Shown here: positions 46,698-55,499 of the stretch, piece by piece
How positions within the stretch are numbered: the stretch's first letter is position 1
Layout: each line of letters starts with the position of its first letter
Assembly: GCA_050299555.1 (NCBI GenBank)
Contig: JBNKWA010000087.1
Span: 100,930 to 164,929, forward strand
Direction: 5' to 3'
Length of the DNA: 64,000 nt
Origin: JBNKWA01 sp050299555
Lineage (GTDB): Bacteria; Pseudomonadota; Alphaproteobacteria; Rhodobacterales; Rhodobacteraceae
Program-made: the position numbers and the translations under genes
Notes under the pieces: model-generated
What the model was told of the DNA's origin: nothing
The model's input: the letters and a program-made list of their open reading frames with translations, nothing else
The model's database searches: none

Positions 46698-46834
46698 TCA
46701 GGGATCCGCAACAGCGCGTGAAGCGCGCCCTCTCTGTCGCGGCGCAAGGTCTGGCCGCCCGGCGTTCCGCTTGACCAGACCGCTTCAGCCGGATCGGCTT
46801 GAAAAGGACCTTGATCCGGACTCGAAGACCTGAG

Positions 46835-47854
46835 CTAGCCCCGGATCGCCGCCAGCCAGCGGGCCAGGCGCTCACGGCTGCCGGGTCCGACCACGAAGGC
46901 CACGACAAAGCCCAGCACGAAGCAGGACAGCTCGCCCAAGAGGTTGGAGCCGCGGCCGTAGATCGCCAGCGCCAGAAGCTGAAGCGTCGTCAGAAGCCCC
47001 ACCAGGCGGAAAGCCTGCCAGCGCTCGGAGGTGCCGGGCTCGGCGTTGATCCACAACGACCAGGTGTAGAGTCCGAGAAGCCCGTAGACGGCAGGAAAGT
47101 CGCCGGTCAGCAGCCGGTCGCCGCCCTCGGCGATGGTAAAGACCACCGCGCCGGTGACGGTGGACAGCACCAGCACCAGCACGACCGCCCAGCCGGGATA
47201 GACCTTGGAGACCGCCGTCCCCAGCGCCAGCAGCAGCACGCTGCCGAAAAACGCCGGGTGGAAGCTCTCGTTGACGAACGGATAGGTGAAGATGCGCACC
47301 GCCGCCTCGGTGCCGAGCCTGCCGGTCTGATAGGCGTATTCCAGAAGCGAGCCCTGGAACGCCCAGTCCTGCAGTGCGTTGATCCGCCAGCCGAAGGCCG
47401 AGGCGCCGCCGACGATCCGGTAGTGACCGAGCTGGAACAGCAACTCGATACCGACAATGGCACAGGCCAGAACCGCGATCAGCGGCGGCAGCGGGTTGAT
47501 CGGGTACCGCGCCAGGCGGGCCTCCTCGGCGGCCCGTTCGGCCTGCCGTGTCGCCCGCCTTTCGGCCTTGCGGGTTTCGCGCTTTTCGGCCTTGCGGGTC
47601 TCGCGCCGCTCCGCCTTTCGGCTTTCCCGCCGCTCGGCCTTGCGGGCCTCGGCGCGCATTTCGGTTCCCGCTTCCGGTCTGGCTTCGGGGCGGGTTGCCC
47701 GGCGCTCCTCGCGCCGCGCCGTCCTGCGCGCCGCGCGCTCGGCCTCGGAGAGCGGATTTCCGGCCGCATCCGTTTCGATGCCGGCGGCGGCGCCAGCCCC
47801 ATTGTCTTCGGCCGCGCTGGTGCCGTCATCGCGCTGGTTCGGCTCGCCCTGCAT
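46835..47854 (-). CDS. Rhomboid-fold membrane protein lacking catalytic residues
   Basis: The C-terminal ~215 residues have six to seven membrane segments that align with rhomboid proteases: FTYPFVNESFHPAFFGSVLLLALG, GDFPAVYGLLGLYTW where active enzymes have GASGAIFGLLG, and NLLGELSCFVLGF where they have a His helix. The Ser is replaced by Phe and the His by Glu, so proteolysis is unlikely; an iRhom-like binding role is conceivable. Residues 71-110 are five eight-residue repeats of the type RKAERRET that should form a charged helix. The ATG at 47854 gives 339 residues. Divergent from trpS with an 85-base shared promoter region. Confidence 0.8.
   Translation of the reverse strand: MQGEPNQRDDGTSAAEDNGAGAAAGIETDAAGNPLSEAERAARRTARREERRATRPEARPEAGTEMRAEARKAERRESRKAERRETRKAEKRETRKAERRATRQAERAAEEARLARYPINPLPPLIAVLACAIVGIELLFQLGHYRIVGGASAFGWRINALQDWAFQGSLLEYAYQTGRLGTEAAVRIFTYPFVNESFHPAFFGSVLLLALGTAVSKVYPGWAVVLVLVLSTVTGAVVFTIAEGGDRLLTGDFPAVYGLLGLYTWSLWINAEPGTSERWQAFRLVGLLTTLQLLALAIYGRGSNLLGELSCFVLGFVVAFVVGPGSRERLARWLAAIRG
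47525..47644 (-). repeat. 24-base tandem repeat encoding RKAERRET-type units
   Basis: Five consecutive 24-base units encode RKAERRES, RKAERRET, RKAEKRET, RKAERRAT and RQAERAAE. The unit count could vary by slippage without changing the frame. Confidence 0.8.
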
Positions 47855-47939
47855 GTTCGGCCCGGCCACTCCGGTTGACGCGCGCCAAGGCGCATAGGAT
47901 AAGCCCGCCACCTTTACGGCAAGCAGGCGGGCAAGGGCA

Positions 47940-49031
47940 ATGGCGGCGGCAGGAACGTTGGCTGGGACAGCAGAAGCGGAGGCGGATACCAGGGCGGTAT
48001 CGCGGTTTGTGCCGCGGGTGTTTTCCGGCGTGCAGCCGACCGGCAACCTGACGCTCGGCAACTATCTCGGCGCGGTGCGCCGCTTCGTCGAGCTGCAGGA
48101 CAGCCAGTATGAGCTGATCTACTGCATGGTCGACCAGCATGCGATCACCAACGCATGGCCCGGGGCCGACGGCCTGCGCAACGCCACGCGCGAGCTGGCC
48201 GCGGCCTTCATGGCGGCTGGCCTCGACCCGGCGCGGGTGATCCTGTTCAACCAGAGCCAGGTTCCCGCCCACGCCCAGCTGGCCTGGGTGTTCAACTGCG
48301 TCGCGCGCATGGGCTGGATGGGCCGGATGACGCAGTGGAAGGACAAGGCGGGCAAGAACGCCGAGAATGCCTCGCTGGGGCTGTTCGCCTATCCGGCGCT
48401 GATGGCGGCCGACATCCTTGTCTATCATGCCACCCACGTGCCGGTGGGCGAGGACCAGCGCCAGCATCTGGAACTGACCCGCGACATCGCCATCAAGTTC
48501 AACAACGACTATTGCGCCGCGGCCGGAGAGCCGGACTTCTTCCCGGTGACCGAGCCGATGATCGAGGGCGTGGCGACGCGGGTGATGAGCCTTCGCGACG
48601 GCACCAGGAAGATGTCGAAATCCGATGCCTCGGACATGAGCCGGATCAACCTGACCGACAGCGCCGATCTGATCGCCCAGAAGATCAGGAAAGCCAAGAC
48701 CGACCCGGCGCCGCTGCCCGAGACCGTTGCCGGGCTGGAGGGGCGGCCGGAAGCGGCGAACCTGGTGGCGATCTATGCGGCGCTCGCCGGCAGCACCGCC
48801 GACGCGGTGGTGGCCGAGTATGCCGGGCGCAATTTCGGCGAGTTCAAGCCGAAGCTGGCCGAGCTGACCGTGGAGGCGGTCGTGCCCATCGGCCGCCGCA
48901 TGGCCGAGCTGATGGCCGATCCCGGCGAGATCGACCGCGTCCTCGGCCAGGGCGCCGAGCGGGCGGCGGCAATTGCCGAGCCGATCCTGGACCGGACCTA
49001 TGACATCGTGGGCTTCCTGCGCGGCCGCTGA
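47940..49031 (+). CDS. trpS: Tryptophanyl-tRNA synthetase
   Basis: TrpS charges tRNA-Trp. The class I signature is VFSGVQPTGNLTLGNYLGA, in which TLGN is the HIGH-like motif; the second signature is KMSKSDASD. A VGEDQRQHLELTRDIA segment is typical of TrpS. From the ATG at 47940 it has 363 residues, of which the first ~25 are an extra Ala-rich extension compared with most relatives; no better start is visible. Confidence 0.96.
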   Translation: MAAAGTLAGTAEAEADTRAVSRFVPRVFSGVQPTGNLTLGNYLGAVRRFVELQDSQYELIYCMVDQHAITNAWPGADGLRNATRELAAAFMAAGLDPARVILFNQSQVPAHAQLAWVFNCVARMGWMGRMTQWKDKAGKNAENASLGLFAYPALMAADILVYHATHVPVGEDQRQHLELTRDIAIKFNNDYCAAAGEPDFFPVTEPMIEGVATRVMSLRDGTRKMSKSDASDMSRINLTDSADLIAQKIRKAKTDPAPLPETVAGLEGRPEAANLVAIYAALAGSTADAVVAEYAGRNFGEFKPKLAELTVEAVVPIGRRMAELMADPGEIDRVLGQGAERAAAIAEPILDRTYDIVGFLRGR

Positions 49032-49066
49032 CGGCGCATCGGTGCGGAACCCGGGGGGGAGGAAGG

Positions 49067-49120
49067 GGCGCCGCCTTCGGGGCCATCGAGGGCCCTCGGC
49101 GGCGGTCGCTGACGCTCCGG
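49067..49120 (+). repeat. Intergenic repeat family A, copy 2
   Basis: Shares the exact blocks 49067-49080 and 49099-49120 with the copy at 39344-39408, with a shorter middle. It lies in the 222-base gap after trpS. Confidence 0.65.
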
Positions 49121-49253
49121 CGCCCTTGCCCGGTGTTGCGGGCTTTCGGCGGCCACGGCCTGGGGGGCACGCGCCTTGACCAGCCCGATCCTGACCGCCC
49201 GTCGCCGGCAGCACCGGCCCAGCTGCCAACCGGGCCGCCACCCTGCCAGTGCG

Positions 49254-50339
49254 ATGCGGCGGGCGGCGCGCCTGCTGCTTGGCGCGGCGCTGGCGGTCTC
49301 GCTGGCGCTGGGCGCCATCAGCGGTTGGCAGCTTGGGCGCAACCCGGCGCTCCGCGGCCTGATGCTGCGGGGCGAGGCCGAGGCGAGGACGCGGCTGGAG
49401 CGGCTTCTGGCCGCCGAGGCGACCGCCGAGGGGATCGACGCGCGCATTGCGGCGCTGCTCGCCGAGGAGCCGCACAACTGGGTGGCGCTGGAGGCGCTGG
49501 ACGACCTGGCGGCCAAACGCGGCCTCCGCCTCGGCCCGGCAACCCGCGCCGCCTACGATGCCGCCCATGAAGCCGAGCATGGCGCCTGGGCGGCGGCGCT
49601 GGCCTGCGCCGAATGCGCCGCCGACATCGCCACCTGCCCGCTCTCGCCGCTCCTGGCCTGCGGTATCGCGGTCGAGGTCACGCCCTATGCCGATGTCCGC
49701 GACCTGAATGCCGAACTGGGCCATTACCTCAGCGGCGAGCCGGTGGACGCGCTGATCGCCGGACTGTCGGTGGTCGGCCTGGCTTCGCTGGTTGCGGCGC
49801 CCGAAACCCTGGGCGGTTCGCTGACCGTCAAGGCCGGGGCGACGGCGCTGAAGCTTGCCGCCCGGCTTGGCCGGCTCAGCGCCGGGATGTCGCGCTGGCT
49901 GGCCGACCTGGCCCGCCGGGCCGTGGACTGGGATGCGGTGCGCCGGCTCGGCCGCGGCGACGGCGCGTGGACGGCCGACAGCCTCGGGACCGTGATCCGC
50001 AAGGACGAGCTTGCCGCCGTCGAGGCGCTGGTGGACGACCTCACCGCCATGGACAGCCGCCTCGGCAGCCATTTGCGCGGCTTCGACATGCTGCGCCATG
50101 TGGACGGGCCGGCGGATGCGCGCGGTCTGGCCCGGGCGGCCGAGGCGGTGGGTCCCCGCCTGACCGCGCTGGTGGAGCTTGCCGGCAAGAACCGGGTGCT
50201 GAGGGCGGTGACCCGCTGGTCGGACCAGCTCCGCATTCTGGTCGCCGCCGTCGCCGCCGCCTATGCCGCGGCGCTGTCGCTGGCACTGGGACTGGCGCAG
50301 TCGCTGGGGCTGAGGCTGCTGCGGCGCCTTGCCGGCTGA
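49254..50339 (+). CDS. Uncharacterised membrane-anchored protein
   Basis: From the ATG at 49254 the protein has 361 residues: an N-terminal hydrophobic anchor (LLLGAALAVSLALGAISGW), a long Ala/Leu-rich soluble region, and a C-terminal hydrophobic stretch (ILVAAVAAAYAAALSLALGLAQSLGL). The central segment contains a Cys-rich patch, CAECAADIATCPLSPLLACG. No family is recognised. The frame can be extended upstream to 49176, but that part is Arg/Gln-rich and has no anchor. Confidence 0.65.
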   Translation: MRRAARLLLGAALAVSLALGAISGWQLGRNPALRGLMLRGEAEARTRLERLLAAEATAEGIDARIAALLAEEPHNWVALEALDDLAAKRGLRLGPATRAAYDAAHEAEHGAWAAALACAECAADIATCPLSPLLACGIAVEVTPYADVRDLNAELGHYLSGEPVDALIAGLSVVGLASLVAAPETLGGSLTVKAGATALKLAARLGRLSAGMSRWLADLARRAVDWDAVRRLGRGDGAWTADSLGTVIRKDELAAVEALVDDLTAMDSRLGSHLRGFDMLRHVDGPADARGLARAAEAVGPRLTALVELAGKNRVLRAVTRWSDQLRILVAAVAAAYAAALSLALGLAQSLGLRLLRRLAG

Positions 50340-50451
50340 GCTGCGGTTCCAACCTGGCGCGGCATCCGCCGCCCGCCTTTCCAACCGACGACCCATAAAG
50401 GAAAGTCAATCATTTGGCGGCATAAAACCCGGCTGAACGGCGGGTGCACAG

Positions 50452-51762
50452 ATGGCGACGATCACAGGTGGCAGCGGCGACGACAGCCTGACCGGCACGT
50501 CGGGCGATGACACCATCATCGGTGGCGCCGGTGCCGACTCCATCGACGCCGGTGCCGGCAATGACAGCATTGTTGGCAACGACGGCCTGGACAGTGCCGA
50601 CGGCGGAGACACCATCGACGCCGGCGACGGCAACGATACCATTCTGGCCGATGGCGGCGACGATGTCCTGTCCGGGGGCGCCGGCGTCGACAGCATCCAT
50701 GGCGGCAGCGGCAACGACTGGGTCGACGGCGGCGCCGACGGCGATATCCTGTACGGCGATGACGGTGCCGACACCATCATGGGTGGCGACGGCGATGACC
50801 TGATCTACGCCGGCGCCGGCAACGACGTGATCGGCGGCGGGTCGGGCAGCGACACCCTCTACGGCCATGGCGGCGCCGACGTCTTTGTGGTCTCGGCGAA
50901 CAGCGGCACCAACTATATCGAGGATTACAACGCCGGCGACGGCGACATAATCGCCATCAACTATCCCGGCATCACCAACTATGCCGAGTTGCAGCCCTAT
51001 CTCAGCGACGACGGCAACTTCGGCACCCTAATCTCGCTGCCGGACGGCTCGGTCACCCAGGTCAAGTGGCTGAACTACAACACGCAATCGGCGTCGAACT
51101 TCACCTTCGAATCGAGCCCGATCTGCTTCACCCCCGGCACGCTGATCGAGACCGATGCCGGGCTGGTGCCAGTGGAGGATCTGGCCGTGGGCGACCGGGT
51201 GCTGACCCTCGACAATGGCTTCGAACCGGTGCGCTGGACCGGCCGGCGCAGCTTTTCGGCCGCCGAGCTGACGCGGCGACCGGAGCTTTGCCCGGTCCGC
51301 ATCAGGGCCAGCGCGATGGCGCCGGGCTGGCCCGCCGCCGACCTTGTCGTCTCGCCGCAGCACCGGGTGCTGGTGAGCCATGCCTGCATGGCCATCCTCC
51401 ACGCCGAGGCCCAGGTGCTGGTCGCCGCCGAGCACCTGATCGACGGCCGTGGCATAACCCGCGAGCCTGCCGGCGCCGGCGTCACCTACATCCATTTCAT
51501 GTTCGACCGCCACGAGGTGGTGCTGTCGAACGGCGCCTGGAGCGAGAGCTTCAACGCCGACAGGCGCTCCATGGGGCTGGTGGGCGAGGCCCAGCGGGCC
51601 GAGATCCTGGCGATCTTCCCCGGACTCGCCCGCGCGGGTGGTGGCCTCAGATACCGCCCCACGGTCCGCCCCGTGATCAAGGGCCACGAAATTGCGAGCC
51701 TCGCCCGCGACATGCGGTGGTTCCCCGGCTCGATCGACGGCTCGATCCGCGCGCGGGCCTGA
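50452..51762 (+). CDS. RTX-repeat protein with C-terminal Hint domain
   Basis: Residues 5-146 are calcium-binding RTX nonapeptide repeats (GGAGADSID, GGSGNDWVD, GAGNDVIGG and others), typical of proteins secreted by type I systems. A short spacer leads to a Hedgehog/intein-type Hint domain that begins at Cys225 (CFTPGTLIETDAGLVPVEDLAVGDRVLTLD). It has a DLVVSPQHRVLVSH motif and WLPxxRR-like closing segment. Such Rhodobacterales proteins may self-process at the Cys. The target and the type I secretion genes are not in the window. 436 residues from the ATG at 50452. Confidence 0.9.
   Translation: MATITGGSGDDSLTGTSGDDTIIGGAGADSIDAGAGNDSIVGNDGLDSADGGDTIDAGDGNDTILADGGDDVLSGGAGVDSIHGGSGNDWVDGGADGDILYGDDGADTIMGGDGDDLIYAGAGNDVIGGGSGSDTLYGHGGADVFVVSANSGTNYIEDYNAGDGDIIAINYPGITNYAELQPYLSDDGNFGTLISLPDGSVTQVKWLNYNTQSASNFTFESSPICFTPGTLIETDAGLVPVEDLAVGDRVLTLDNGFEPVRWTGRRSFSAAELTRRPELCPVRIRASAMAPGWPAADLVVSPQHRVLVSHACMAILHAEAQVLVAAEHLIDGRGITREPAGAGVTYIHFMFDRHEVVLSNGAWSESFNADRRSMGLVGEAQRAEILAIFPGLARAGGGLRYRPTVRPVIKGHEIASLARDMRWFPGSIDGSIRARA
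50464..50889 (+). repeat. RTX calcium-binding nonapeptide repeats
   Basis: About 14 imperfect units of the type GGxGxDxxx are encoded as 27-base repeats. They should fold into a parallel beta-roll when calcium is bound outside the cell. Confidence 0.85.
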
Positions 51763-51922
51763 CCGCCCGGCACAACCCGCCACGATCGCGCGTGCCGGCC
51801 CCGTGCATTCGGGGTCCGCGCCGGCAAACGCCTGCAAGGATGCGCCCAAGCTTGCGCCAGGCCCGGCCTTGGCGGATGATCGGCACAAGACCGGCCGCTT
51901 GCGCCTTGGGGAGAACAGAGCC

Positions 51923-52381
51923 TTGCGAACCTTCCTTGTCGTCCTGGACGACAGTCCGGAATGCCTCAACGCCATGCGCTTCGCCGCGCTCAGGGCCGCC
52001 AAGACCGGCGGCGGGGTCGAGCTTCTGGCCATCATCGAGCCCGAGGAGTTCCAGCACTGGGCCGGGGTCGGCGACCTGATGCGGGCCGAGGCGCGGGAGA
52101 AGATCGAGGCGCACTACCAGATCTTCAAGGAGCGGATGGAAAAGCAGGAGGGCGTGTCGCCGACGCTGTCCATCCGCGAAGGGGAGAAGGTCAGCGAGCT
52201 GCTGGACCACATCAAGAGCAACCGCGAGATCGGTGTCCTTGTCCTCGGCGCCGGCACCAAGGGCGACGGGCCGGGGCCGCTGGTCAGCGAGCTGGTTGGG
52301 CGGCGCGGCGGCGACATGCCGGTGCCGATCACCGTGGTGCCCGGGGCGATGAGCAAGGAAGACATCATCGCCGTTTCGTGA
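51923..52381 (+). CDS. Universal stress protein (UspA family)
   Basis: The 152-residue protein has the UspA fold: FLVVLDDSPECLNAMRFAALRA at the start and LVLGAGTKGDGPGPLVSELVGR at the end, which contains the G-2x-G-9x-G-type ATP-binding loop in a modified form; a final PITVVPG strand follows. The start is a TTG at 51923 with GGGGAG upstream; the frame runs on further but without similarity. Its targets are unknown. Confidence 0.88.
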   Translation: MRTFLVVLDDSPECLNAMRFAALRAAKTGGGVELLAIIEPEEFQHWAGVGDLMRAEAREKIEAHYQIFKERMEKQEGVSPTLSIREGEKVSELLDHIKSNREIGVLVLGAGTKGDGPGPLVSELVGRRGGDMPVPITVVPGAMSKEDIIAVS

Positions 52382-52418
52382 CATCGGCCTCTTCGCGGCC
52401 GGGCTGGAAGGGCCGGAC

Positions 52419-53297
52419 ATGACACTTTTCGACGGCTTCCTGCACCGGCGCATCGCGGCCGAAGGCTGCGAGATCGACCTGGTCACCGCCGGCGACGGCC
52501 CGCCGTTGCTGCTCCTGCACGGCTTCCCGCAGACCCGCGCCGCCTGGCACCGGGTGGCGCCGGCGCTGGCCGAACGCTTCACGGTGGTGGTGCCCGACCT
52601 GCCCGGCTACGGCCGCAGCACCGCCCCGGAACCGGATTCCGACCACATGGGGCAGGCCAAGCGCACCACCGCCGCCGCCATGCGCGCCATGATGGCGGCG
52701 CTCGGCCATGACCGCTTTGCGCTGGCGGGTCATGACCGCGGCGGCCGGGTCGGCTATCGGCTGGCGCTGGACGTGCCGGAGGCCGTGTCGCGGCTGGTCC
52801 TGCTCGACATCATGACCACGCTGGACACCTGGGAGGCGATGGACTGGCAGGCGGCGCTGGCGGCCTATCACTGGCCGTTCCTGGCCCAGCCGGCGCCGTT
52901 CGTCGAGGCCATGATCGGCAACGATCCGGGCTTCTACCTCGACCACCTCATCGACCGCTGGATCGGCGCCGGCAACACACTCCACCCCGAGGCGCTGGCC
53001 GACTATCACGCCGCCATCAGGGATCCGCGGGTGATCGCCCAGATGGCCGAGGATTATCGCGCCGGCGCCACCCGCGATGTCGAGATCGACGCCGCCGACC
53101 GTGCTGCGGGGCGCCAGCTGGCCTGCCCGCTGCTGATCCTGCGCGGCATCCAGTACCAGGGTCGGCCGCTGGCCCCGGCCTGGACGGGCTGGGCCGGCGA
53201 GGTCACCGAGATCGCCTTCGACTGCGGCCACTTCATTGCCGAGGAGGCGGCGGCCGACTGCGCCGACGCCATCGCCGGTTTCGCCGCGGGGGCCTGA
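52419..53297 (+). CDS. Alpha/beta hydrolase, haloacetate dehalogenase-like
   Basis: The fold is seen from LLLLHGFPQTRAAW, VVPDLPGYGRS and AGHDRGGRVGYRLALD, where Asp is the nucleophile as in dehalogenases, plus the late CGHFIAEE His. Residues of fluoroacetate dehalogenases appear in place: Asp-Arg-x-x-Arg in the nucleophile region, a His-Trp pair (AYHWPF) and a Tyr in EDYRAG. This pattern fits haloacetate dehalogenase, but many homologues act on other substrates. 292 residues. Confidence 0.82.
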   Translation: MTLFDGFLHRRIAAEGCEIDLVTAGDGPPLLLLHGFPQTRAAWHRVAPALAERFTVVVPDLPGYGRSTAPEPDSDHMGQAKRTTAAAMRAMMAALGHDRFALAGHDRGGRVGYRLALDVPEAVSRLVLLDIMTTLDTWEAMDWQAALAAYHWPFLAQPAPFVEAMIGNDPGFYLDHLIDRWIGAGNTLHPEALADYHAAIRDPRVIAQMAEDYRAGATRDVEIDAADRAAGRQLACPLLILRGIQYQGRPLAPAWTGWAGEVTEIAFDCGHFIAEEAAADCADAIAGFAAGA

Positions 53298-53364
53298 GAA
53301 CCGGCCCCTTGCAGGCCGGGGCCGGTGCGACCGGCCGCGAATGCCATGCCGCCGGCGGCGGCCG

Positions 53365-55245
53365 TCAGCCGCCCCGGGGCAGCGGGCGTTCTTCCAACCG
53401 GGCCGGCCGGTAGCCGTCCACCTGCCTCAGCAGCACCGCGGCGATCGCCCCCGCGTCCCTCGCCTCGAGGGCCCGGGCGATGTCGCGCAGCGCCGCGGCG
53501 GTCTCGATCTGGCTCGGATGGCCTTCCTGGGCGCGCAGGATCTTCGGGTGCGGCGTGCCGATCATGTTCTCGCCGATCAGCAGCTCCTCGTAGAGCTTCT
53601 CGCCAGGCCGGAGCCCGGTGATCGCGATCGCGATATCGCCATCGGGGTTGGCAGCGTCGCGCACGCTGAGCCCGGACAGCTCGATCATCCGCCGCGCCAG
53701 GTCGATGATCCTGACCGAGCGGCCCATGTCGAGCACGAAGACCTCGCCGCCCTCGGCGAAGCTGCCGGCCAGCAGCACCAGCTGCGCCGCCTCGGGGATG
53801 GTCATGAAGAACCGCGTCACCTTCTCGTGGGTGACGGTCACCGGCCCGCCGGCGGTGATCTGGTGCCGGAAGAGCGGGATCACCGAGCCCGACGAGCCGA
53901 GCACGTTGCCGAACCGCACCATGGTGAAGATGGTGCCCTTGGCCCGGGTCTGGCGGTCCTGCACCACCATTTCGGCCATCCGCTTGGACGCGCCCATGAC
54001 GTTGGTCGGCCTTACCGCCTTGTCGGTGGAGACGAGGATGAAGCGGGCCACCCCGGCGGCCTCGGCGGCGTCGGCCACCACCTGGGTGCCGAGCACGTTG
54101 TTGCGGATCCCCTCCAGCGGGTTGGCCTCGACCATGGGCACGTGCTTGTAGGCGGCGGCGTGCAGCACCGCCTCGACGCCATGGGTGGCCAGCGCCTCGG
54201 CCACCCGCGCGGCATCGGTGACCGAGCCGAGCACCGGCACGATCTCGAGTTCGGGCGCCATGCGCCGGAGTTCCATGTCTATGGAATAGAGCGCCAGCTC
54301 GGACTGCTCGAAGAGCACCAGCCTGGCCGATCCGGCCTCGACAAGCTGCCGGCACAGTTCCGCACCGATGGAGCCGCCGGCGCCGGTGACCATGACCGAG
54401 CGGCCGGCATAGGCGCCGCGCACCTCGGGGCCCGACAGGTCGACCGCGTCGCGGCCGAGGAGTTCTCCCGGGGTGACCGGGCGAATCTGGTCGGCCAGCG
54501 CCCGGCCGTCGAGCATCTCCATGAACGAGGGCAGGGTCTGCACCTCGATCCCGAGCGCCGCCACCTTCTCGGCGATCAGGCGGCGCTCCCGCCGGCTGGC
54601 CGAGGGCATGGCGAGGATGATCTGCTGCACGCCCAGCCGCTCGATCAGCCGCGGCAGGGTGTCGGGGTTGTGCACCCGGAGCCCCGAGACCTCGACCCGC
54701 CAGAGCGCGGAATTGTCGTCGACGAAGGCGACGGGGCGCAGATCGGTCGAGCCGCGCAGCGCCGCGGCCAGCTGCTGCCCGGTATTGCCGGCGCCGTAGA
54801 CGATGACCTTGCGCCGTTCGGCATTGCCGGGGCGCGCCGTTTCCATCAGCCAGACCAGCCCGAGCCGGGCCGCCACCGCCGTCACCACGAAGAGTGCCGC
54901 CCAGATGCCGGGCATGGAGCGCGGGAAGCCGAAGCGGTAGTCGTAGTTCGCCAGCGCCAGCAGCGCCGCGATCACCAATGCGCAGCGGCCGATGCGCAGA
55001 AGCGCCCGGTTCTCGAAGCTGCGCAGCACGACATGGGGCACCCGCATTGCCTGACCCACGGCGATGCTGACAAAGGGCAGGGCGAGGAAGATCGGCCAGC
55101 CTTGGGCAAAATACTGGTCCGGCCACCAGTCGCCGAGCCTGAGCTGCAACGCGCCCAGAAGGCAGAGCGGCGCCAGAACTGCATCAAGCAGCAGAAGGAT
55201 CAGCGCCTTCTGCCGCCGCGACATCGTGTCAAGCAGTCTGGTCAT
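53365..55245 (-). CDS. CapD/WbpM-type polysaccharide NDP-sugar epimerase/dehydratase
   Basis: Residues 1-125 contain about four membrane helices. Two Rossmann-like domains follow: VIVYGAGNTGQQLA near residue 150 and the catalytic SDR domain with VMVTGAGGSIGAELCRQL near residue 295, the AAAYKHVPMVE region and FILVSTDKAVRPTNVMGASKRMAE with the Lys. Family members (WbpM, PglF, FlaA1 type) make UDP-4-keto-6-deoxy sugars or epimerise UDP-GlcNAc. The 626-residue protein likely feeds a surface glycan. Confidence 0.9.
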   Translation of the reverse strand: MTRLLDTMSRRQKALILLLLDAVLAPLCLLGALQLRLGDWWPDQYFAQGWPIFLALPFVSIAVGQAMRVPHVVLRSFENRALLRIGRCALVIAALLALANYDYRFGFPRSMPGIWAALFVVTAVAARLGLVWLMETARPGNAERRKVIVYGAGNTGQQLAAALRGSTDLRPVAFVDDNSALWRVEVSGLRVHNPDTLPRLIERLGVQQIILAMPSASRRERRLIAEKVAALGIEVQTLPSFMEMLDGRALADQIRPVTPGELLGRDAVDLSGPEVRGAYAGRSVMVTGAGGSIGAELCRQLVEAGSARLVLFEQSELALYSIDMELRRMAPELEIVPVLGSVTDAARVAEALATHGVEAVLHAAAYKHVPMVEANPLEGIRNNVLGTQVVADAAEAAGVARFILVSTDKAVRPTNVMGASKRMAEMVVQDRQTRAKGTIFTMVRFGNVLGSSGSVIPLFRHQITAGGPVTVTHEKVTRFFMTIPEAAQLVLLAGSFAEGGEVFVLDMGRSVRIIDLARRMIELSGLSVRDAANPDGDIAIAITGLRPGEKLYEELLIGENMIGTPHPKILRAQEGHPSQIETAAALRDIARALEARDAGAIAAVLLRQVDGYRPARLEERPLPRGG

Positions 55246-55485
55246 GAGTCGCCGTCAAAGCTTTCCGGTTCGCATCTATACCGAAACCGTTGCCAACAAG
55301 CCGCAGAAATCCGGCAATTTTGAGTCCGCCGTTGACCCGGCGGTTTGGTGCCTTTGACGTTCATGGGGCCGGCTGCTAGGAGGCCGGCGGCCCCGCGGGC
55401 GGGGTTGTCTGCCGGCTGTGCTGCCCTCGTCGTCATCCGCCCCCGACCGGTTCGCGGCCGCTCTTGCGCGGGAATTGTGATCTGA

Positions 55486-55499
55486 CCCCGGCTCCGGGG
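55486..55499 (+). promoter_or_regulatory. Small hairpin in the sat-cysC leader
   Basis: CCCCGG and CCGGGG pair over a two-base loop and a T-rich stretch (TTGTTTTTCG) follows about six bases later, just before the sat ribosome-binding site. It could be an attenuator or just an old terminator. Confidence 0.3.

Noticed and set aside
47525..47644. Possible CRISPR or satellite array
   Set aside because: Units are contiguous 24-base coding repeats without spacers.
47826..50396. Long antisense frame spanning trpS and the gene after it (856 codons)
   Set aside because: Crosses a gene boundary and an intergenic repeat with no domain signature; trpS on the other strand is clear.
50464..50889. Possible CRISPR-like regular repeats
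   Set aside because: The periodicity is 27 bases in frame and encodes RTX nonapeptides; there are no unique spacers.
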